64,000 nt of DNA from an uncultured Campylobacter sp. (GTDB lineage: Bacteria; Campylobacterota; Campylobacteria; Campylobacterales; Campylobacteraceae), in contig NZ_CALKTL010000086.1 of NCBI RefSeq assembly GCF_937997405.1, positions 16,766-80,765 on the forward strand. The letters are read 5' to 3'. The translations under genes were made by a program, and so were the position numbers. Below the pieces are notes generated by a model. That model made no database searches and was not told the DNA's origin. It was given only the letters and a program-made list of their open reading frames with translations. This document shows, piece after piece, positions 59,416-64,000 of this stretch (positions are counted from its first letter, which is position 1; the number at the start of each line of letters is the position of its first letter).

Positions 59416-60406
59416 CTCGGCCGCTTTCTACTCCGCGCGCAGATTTGATTTTAAATTTGGCTTATTCATTCCGCCGCGAAATTTTACTCTGCTCGGCGGA
59501 ATTTTATCTAGCGGACGGAATTTTGTTTAGTAACGCGAAATTTTATTTTACTAAGCAGAATTTCGCGCAGCTATGAAATTTTGCTTTGCTCTGCTGAGCA
59601 AGCGGCTTGGCTAGACAAAAGGCGCGTTGTAAAATTTTGCCGCGCCCCGTGCTTTACGGCCCGCTTATTGTCACGTCTTTAATGCTCTTTGCGTATGGTG
59701 CGACCGCGCATTTTTACAGCTTGCCGCGTTAGGCTGCGGCAAATTTTATATTTCGACGATTTAGATGGCTAGCAGACACGCCGTATTGACCGACAAAATT
59801 TTATCCCCGCAGCATGCAGAGCGGACGTTTTTAGCGCAAGCGAGATCTATTTTTCGGGCGACACAGCGTCGTAAACGGGTCTTAAAAATGGCACGGAATT
59901 TCTTTAAATTAAAATTTTGCCGTAATGCGCGGCTTGCGCTGAATTATCTATAAACCGCGCGGGCTAAATTTAAGCACTCCGTTTAAAATTTCATCGCAAT
60001 ACTTTTTTATTTTGAAGGCTTAATATAAGCCTAAAAAATAGGCTTGAAATTTATAAATTCATATGCTCAAAAAGAATTTTAAATCAAGTAAATTCCATGC
60101 AATATTTATAGCATCGAGTATGTTAGACGTAAAATCCTGCGTGGTTAGGATGATAAATTTTGCCATAAAATTTTATTGCAAAATTATACGATCAGGCTCG
60201 CAGTACGCTTAATCTTAGCTGCGAATAAAGTCATTTAAGCCCTAAAGCTTATGCTACTAGATAAGCTTAATGGGTATTTATAAAAACAACTCACGCCGTA
60301 AAATACTTGCGACAATTTCGCGCAATATTGCTTTTAGGAATTAAATTCCGCGACGTCAAATCATAAAATTTTTAAGAATTTCGAGCTATTCAAGAAGCGA
60401 AAACGT
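59416..60406. other. Long gap between pepT and sapC
   Basis: About 990 nt between convergent genes with no supported gene. The left part holds a 20-nt-period AATTTT array (59476-59594); a 62-codon frame at 59765-59953 has no ribosome site. The right part (from about 60000) is AT-rich with several hairpin-capable words such as AAGCTTA near 60250 and 60265. Confidence 0.45.
59476..59594. repeat. Degenerate 20-nt tandem array with AATTTT core
   Basis: Six units of the form GCG(A/G)AATTTT(A/G)(T/C)TT. AATT falls at 59480, 59500, 59519, 59539, 59559 and 59577 (steps 20, 19, 20, 20, 18). It lies outside genes, so the period is free of the triplet rule. Confidence 0.6.
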
Positions 60407-61093
60407 CTATTTTTTCGCTTCTTTCGGCACGATCGGCGGGTCAAGCTGCATGATCTTATCGCCTAGGCGCTGAAAATTTGCAAGGCTTTTTAGGTGGAAA
60501 TACGCTAGCTCCAGATATCCGCGGCGCGCGAAATCCGCAAGCTTTTTATCGCTTAACTTCAAAAGCTTTTCGCGATTTACGACCGAAAAGCCATTCAGCA
60601 GAGACGATTCCTTGCCGCTAGAGTTGATGCCGAGCTCCTTGGCTTCTAAAATCCCCGCCTTTTGAAATTCCGCTGCGGCAACGCGCGTGCGCATATCCAA
60701 ATCGGCGTAATTTTTCATCACCTCTTTTAAATTTTGTAAAAACGGCGTCGGCTTACCGTCTTTAAAAAGCGCCTCGCCGTCGCCTTTGATTTGCTGTGCG
60801 TCCTCATCGAAGCAGATCGCCGTCTGCTCGCCGATTTGAGCTAGGAAAAACGGATAATTCTGCACCGAAGAAGGTACCGTTCCTTTATAATCCTTATCGA
60901 TTAGGACGTTTTTGGTGCGCCCTAGCAGCGCCACCATTTTGGGCTCTTTTTCGATAGTAAATACTATAACGAGGTTGTCTGCGCAAAACGGAATCTCCGG
61001 CGCGATCACCGGCACGAAAGGCGCGGTAGGGAATGCATCCGCGTGATATTTCAAATCCGCGTGTTTAACGCTATCTAATACGACTGGGGTCAT
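60407..61093 (-). CDS. SapC-family protein
   Basis: 228 residues with the SapC pattern: PVIAPEIPFCADNLVIVF, KMVALLGRTKNVLID, SVQNYPFFLAQIGEQTAICFDE and a helical C-terminus. SapC was described with the Campylobacter fetus S-layer locus, but the family is widespread and its biochemical role is not established; no S-layer gene is visible here. ATG behind AAAGGACCAAC. Confidence 0.85.
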   Translation of the reverse strand: MTPVVLDSVKHADLKYHADAFPTAPFVPVIAPEIPFCADNLVIVFTIEKEPKMVALLGRTKNVLIDKDYKGTVPSSVQNYPFFLAQIGEQTAICFDEDAQQIKGDGEALFKDGKPTPFLQNLKEVMKNYADLDMRTRVAAAEFQKAGILEAKELGINSSGKESSLLNGFSVVNREKLLKLSDKKLADFARRGYLELAYFHLKSLANFQRLGDKIMQLDPPIVPKEAKK

Positions 61094-61208
61094 GTTGGTC
61101 CTTTAAAAAATTTTAGCAATTATATAAAAAATAATATTAAAATTCTAAAGGATTTTAAAATTTCGCCTGTTTTGTTCGCAAAAATTCAAACCTTTGGAAT
61201 TTTAAATT

Positions 61209-61217
61209 TGATAGAAT
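61209..61217 (+). promoter_or_regulatory. Extended -10 promoter in front of a gene fragment
   Basis: TGATAGAAT, the same word as before ynbD, followed 25 nt later by AAAGGAGCGCAG and an ATG. It is a complete expression signal now leading into a truncated gene. Confidence 0.5.
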
Positions 61218-61242
61218 TACCGTTAAATTTAAAGGAGCGCAG

Positions 61243-61398
61243 ATGGATTTAAACGAGCTTTTAGCGCTTGCCGAAGACGCTGCGAAAAAGGCAAACGCGT
61301 ACTGGGCTACTAGCCACCATGCTCCTCTAAAATTTTATCTTTTAGTAACTCGTAGAACTCGCAGGATTTTTTATTGCCCGCGTCGCAGCCCTTTTTGA
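61243..61398 (+). pseudogene. Truncated 5' gene fragment
   Basis: A promoter, an ideal ribosome site (AAAGGAG) and an ATG open MDLNELLALAEDAAKKANAYW, a convincing N-terminal helix. From about codon 23 the frame runs into the antisense of the Sel1 gene and stops at 61396-61398 after 51 codons. The start resembles inositol-monophosphatase/CysQ-type proteins, but that is only a guess. It looks like the 5' end of a gene whose body was lost in a rearrangement. Confidence 0.5.
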
Positions 61399-62101
61399 CG
61401 CATCCGAGTCCCTTGGAAAATCCGCGCAAATCCCCCTCGCTCAGATACAAATAGCCTAAATTATTACAAGCATCGCCGTAGCCCATTTCACAGGATTTGG
61501 TGTAGAATTTCACCGCCTTGTCGCGATCCGGCGGCACGCCGAGGCCTTTATCATACGCAACGCCGGCATTATGGCAGCTGTCCCTCGGCCCGCCGTCACA
61601 GCCTCGCTCGAAAAAGCTCGTCGCCTTTACCGGATCCGCCGCAAGCCCAAAACCGCCCGTGAAATAGACCACGCCCGCATTGTGGCAGCTCTTGGCATAG
61701 CCTAAATCGCAGGCCTTGGCGTAGCGCTGCGCGGCAGCAACGAAGTCCCTACTCAGGCGCCCTCGCTGATATAGGTTGCCTAGCTTGTGGCAGGCTACGG
61801 CGACGTTTTTATCGCAGGCTGCGTCATAGAATACGCCTGCCTGCGTCGCATTACCCTCGCCGTCGTATAGGGCTCCCAAATCAAAGCAGCTATCTTTTTC
61901 GCCCGCCTCGCAAGCCTTAGCAAGAGCAAGCTTCGCGCCGTCGTAATCTCCACTGGAGAGCTTGTCGCGCCCCAGCTGCGCGCAGCCCATGCCATCGCCG
62001 CGGTAGCATTTAAATGATAAAACTGGTGACGGCAAAAAAAGCACCATAACCAAGACGCAAACGGCAATCGAAAGCGCCGCTATGTCGATGATCTTTCTCA
62101 T
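61310..62101 (-). CDS. Sel1-repeat (Hcp-like) exported protein
   Basis: 263 residues: N-terminal hydrophobic signal or anchor (AALSIAVCVLVMVLFLPSP), then about six Sel1-like helical repeats with a cysteine pair per repeat (CFDLGALYDGEGNA, ACHKLGNLYQRG, SCHNAGVVYFTGG, SCHNAGVAYDKGLG, ACNNLGYLYLSEG). The Cys spacing matches the disulphide-rich Helicobacter Hcp proteins, so it is probably periplasmic. Role unknown; family members often scaffold protein contacts. ATG behind AAAAAGGAT. Confidence 0.87.
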   Translation of the reverse strand: MRKIIDIAALSIAVCVLVMVLFLPSPVLSFKCYRGDGMGCAQLGRDKLSSGDYDGAKLALAKACEAGEKDSCFDLGALYDGEGNATQAGVFYDAACDKNVAVACHKLGNLYQRGRLSRDFVAAAQRYAKACDLGYAKSCHNAGVVYFTGGFGLAADPVKATSFFERGCDGGPRDSCHNAGVAYDKGLGVPPDRDKAVKFYTKSCEMGYGDACNNLGYLYLSEGDLRGFSKGLGCVKKGCDAGNKKSCEFYELLKDKILEEHGG

Positions 62102-62495
62102 ATCTATCCTTTTTACGGCGATGCGCCGCGGATTTAAGGGGCAGTCTTGCAGACAAATCCCGTCCGAGTAAATTTTGCGGATGAAATTTTACCGCCTTAA
62201 AACTCTGCTTTAAAATTTGCCCAGGGCTTCCGCGCCGTAAAATTTTAAAATTTCAAAATTCCGCAAGCTGTAAATTTGCAGCCAAATTTTAAATTTTACG
62301 AACCGCGCCCGACGCCGCAGCAATACCGCGAAATCGCTCGCAAAATTCTAAAATTGAAATTTTTAAAAAATCAAAATTTTACGAGCCGTAAATTTAGAAT
62401 TAGTTTTAAAATTCCATAGCTATAAATTTTAAGTAAAATTTCGCTTTGTATTTAAATCATAAATTTCGTTCGTGGGATTTAGGGATATCGGCGCG
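62102..62495. other. AT-word-rich gap between the Sel1 gene and argS
   Basis: About 400 nt with no gene supported. Dense in AAATTTT/AAAATTT words with irregular spacing, like other gaps. Should contain the Sel1 gene promoter; not resolved. Confidence 0.4.
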
Positions 62496-62520
62496 AAATG
62501 TAGCCTATGCGGCTACATTT
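62496..62520. terminator. Hairpin terminator overlapping the argS stop codon
   Basis: AAATGTAGCC (62496-62505) and GGCTACATTT (62511-62520) form a perfect 10-bp stem with a 5-nt loop. The argS stop codon (62513-62515, minus strand) lies in the stem. A T-run follows on the plus strand; the minus-strand T-run is only three long. Confidence 0.6.
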
Positions 62521-64000
62521 TTTCTTTCGCGTTTAGGCCCATCAGAGCAAACGCCGTGCGGATACTAAGCGCTACGAGCGCGAACAGCTTGAGCTTCGCA
62601 TCCTCGTTCTCGCTGCCTACGACGCGGTTTTCGTTGTAGTATTTGTGAAAGTCCGCCGCGAGCGCCTTTAGGAAATCGGGCAGCTTCTGCAAGCCGCGCG
62701 AATTAAAGGCGTCGTTTAAAATTTCATTCAAGCCAAGCGCCGCAAAAGCTAGACCGAGCCCCGCTTCATCTAGCGCGCCGAAGTCCGCACCTAGGACATC
62801 CGCCTCGCGCTTGCCCGCTTTAGTAAAAATTTGATTGACCCGCGCGTGGGCGTAGTTGATGTAAAAGATCGGATTGCTGCTGTCCTCGCGCGCGAGCTCG
62901 TCCACGTCGAACTCAAGCGGCGTCTCGCCCTTTTTGCTGATGAAGATAAATCGCATCGCGTCCCTGCCGATCGCAGCGAGCACGTCGCTCATCAAAATCG
63001 CGTTGCCCGCGCGCTTGCTCATCTTGTAGGTCTGCCCGTCTTTGAGCAAATTTACCATCTGCATTAGGATGATCTCGAGCCTGCTTTCGTCATAGCCCAG
63101 AAAATGCACGGCAGCCTTTAGACGCGCGATGTAGCCGTGGTGATCGGCGCCCCAGATGTTGATGCAGCGCTCATATCCGCGCTCAAATTTGTTGTTGTGA
63201 TAGACGATGTCGCCCGCAAGATAGGTCGGACGCGCATCCTCGCGGATGACGACGCGATCCTTTTCGTCGCCGAGCTGCGATGAGCGGATCCAAATTTTAC
63301 CCTCCGCCTCATACATCTTGCCGCTGCGCTCAAGCTTCCTAATCGTTGGCTCAAGCTCGCCGTAGAGGCTCTTTTCGCTAGCCCAGTTTTGGATGTGAAT
63401 GCCCGCATCTGCGAGATCTTTTTGGATGATCTTTAACACTTCATCTTTAGCAAACTCCGCGAGCTGCAAGATCCGCGATTCGTCGCGGAAAATTTCATCG
63501 CCGAATTGGGCGCGCGCAAGAGGGATGATCTCATCGATATACTCGCCGCGATAGTATTTCTCGGGGTAGCTCACGTCCTCGCCCGCGAGCTCGCGCGCAC
63601 GAAGCGCGATCGAAGTGCCCAAAAGCTCGATCTGATTGCCCGCGTCGTTGATGTAGTACTCCGTATCGACGCGATGCCCAAGATAGCCTCCGATGCGCGC
63701 GAATGTATCGCCGTAAACGGCGCCGCGCACGTGCCCGATATGAAGCGGACCGGTCGGATTGGCGCTGATGTATTCAAGCAAAATTTTTTGCGGTATAGCG
63801 GCGGAATTCCGCGCCTCATCGCAATTTGACGCTGCGAGGGAATTTGTCGCCTCTTCGGAATTCTGCGAAATAAAATTTTGCCTAGCGTCGGAATTCTGCA
63901 ATTTAGCGGTGTCATTGCCGCTCGCAGCTAGATTTGCAGCGCAACCTTTGCTAGCAGGCTCGCTCGCGCAAAGCTTTTCCGAAACTGGTAAAATTCCACG
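62513..64000 (-). CDS. argS: Arginyl-tRNA synthetase, 5' end outside the window
   Basis: Class I synthetase charging tRNA-Arg. Visible: HIGH motif in SANPTGPLHIGHVRGAVYGD, YYINDAGNQIELLG, KMSKS-type YKMSKRAGNAI and the C-terminal anticodon-binding DALR domain ending NAKEKM. The frame is open to the window edge, so the N-terminal Add-1 domain lies beyond. Between that domain and the catalytic core sits a hydrophilic linker of about 50-60 residues built of Asn-anchored 6-residue repeats, absent from the usual enzyme. A TTG inside the linker could mimic a start but is unlikely. Confidence 0.93.
   Translation of the reverse strand, partial: RGILPVSEKLCASEPASKGCAANLAASGNDTAKLQNSDARQNFISQNSEEATNSLAASNCDEARNSAAIPQKILLEYISANPTGPLHIGHVRGAVYGDTFARIGGYLGHRVDTEYYINDAGNQIELLGTSIALRARELAGEDVSYPEKYYRGEYIDEIIPLARAQFGDEIFRDESRILQLAEFAKDEVLKIIQKDLADAGIHIQNWASEKSLYGELEPTIRKLERSGKMYEAEGKIWIRSSQLGDEKDRVVIREDARPTYLAGDIVYHNNKFERGYERCINIWGADHHGYIARLKAAVHFLGYDESRLEIILMQMVNLLKDGQTYKMSKRAGNAILMSDVLAAIGRDAMRFIFISKKGETPLEFDVDELAREDSSNPIFYINYAHARVNQIFTKAGKREADVLGADFGALDEAGLGLAFAALGLNEILNDAFNSRGLQKLPDFLKALAADFHKYYNENRVVGSENEDAKLKLFALVALSIRTAFALMGLNAKEKM
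63800..63945 (-). repeat. In-frame 18-nt repeat array in argS
   Basis: AATT cores at 63805, 63823, 63841, 63859, 63874 and 63892 (steps 18, 18, 18, 15, 18), all multiples of three. In the protein Asn recurs about every six residues (for example QNSDARQNFISQNSEEATNS), eight times by my count. Confidence 0.7.

Noticed and set aside
59765..59953. 62-codon frame after pepT
   Set aside because: No ribosome site, basic low-complexity product, no family.

Overview
The window looks like chromosomal DNA of a Campylobacter (Campylobacterota), probably one of the more GC-rich human or oral species such as C. gracilis, C. showae or C. rectus. I cannot fix the species from sequence alone. The genus call rests on gene content and order: NifS/NifU as Fe-S assembly genes beside folE, recA-eno followed by a DivIC-like protein and an AMIN-domain protein (the cgpA position), a structured RNA directly before purD, a futalosine-pathway menaquinone gene, a SapC-family protein, and frequent TTG/GTG starts with tight overlaps. 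No rRNA, tRNA, CRISPR array, prophage or intact insertion sequence was seen.

Layout. 0.6-4.7 kb: an amino-acid-type binding protein, nifU-nifS and folE, all on the minus strand. 4.8-7.0 kb: a TonB-dependent siderophore receptor behind a Fur-like palindrome. 7.2-13.2 kb: a housekeeping run tig-clpP-def-comM-nnr-purN with abutting or overlapping genes. 13.3-14.3 kb: a DUF3137 membrane protein. 14.9-23.1 kb: an accessory membrane-lipid cluster matching E. coli ynbABCD (CDP-alcohol phosphatidyltransferase, CDP-diglyceride synthase, hydrolase-methyltransferase fusion, PAP2/dual-specificity phosphatase) plus a lysophospholipid acyltransferase, a DUF1287 periplasmic protein and a small membrane protein. 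23.4-25.5 kb: murB and mqnD-like. 25.8-32.3 kb: recA-eno-divIC-like-cgpA-like-nitroreductase and argH. 33.1-41.6 kb: hemD, a 6S/purD RNA, purD, an RDD protein, lptD, a phosphoribosyltransferase, pnp and a stress protein. 42.0-48.3 kb: an AT-rich orphan, then antiporter, decayed phosphoesterase, topA and dcd on the minus strand. 48.5-51.7 kb: asparaginase and accBC. 52.3-53.3 kb: a frameshifted helical-repeat gene. 53.5-59.4 kb: a five-gene operon of M20 hydrolases, peptidases and DcuC. 60.4-64.0 kb: sapC, a Sel1 protein and argS, which runs off the window.

How the genes work together. The ynb-type cluster contains enzymes for acylation to phosphatidic acid, activation to CDP-diacylglycerol, transfer to an unknown alcohol, dephosphorylation, and hydrolysis or methylation. 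This is a plausible self-contained route to a specialised phospholipid. The 53.5-59.4 kb operon, with the exported asparaginase at 48.5 kb, fits a lifestyle of turning peptides and amides into aspartate and C4-dicarboxylates.

The least expected signal is a set of degenerate microrepeats with an AATT core. They sit inside several unrelated genes as in-frame, Asn-anchored hydrophilic inserts: 6-residue periodicity in ArgS, the AMIN protein and a decayed phosphoesterase, and 11-residue periodicity in YnbC. A similar array with a period not divisible by three lies in non-coding DNA at 59.5 kb. The window also holds several decay products: a frameshifted phosphoesterase that has lost catalytic motifs, a split helical-repeat gene, a truncated 5' gene fragment and a partial duplicate of murB.
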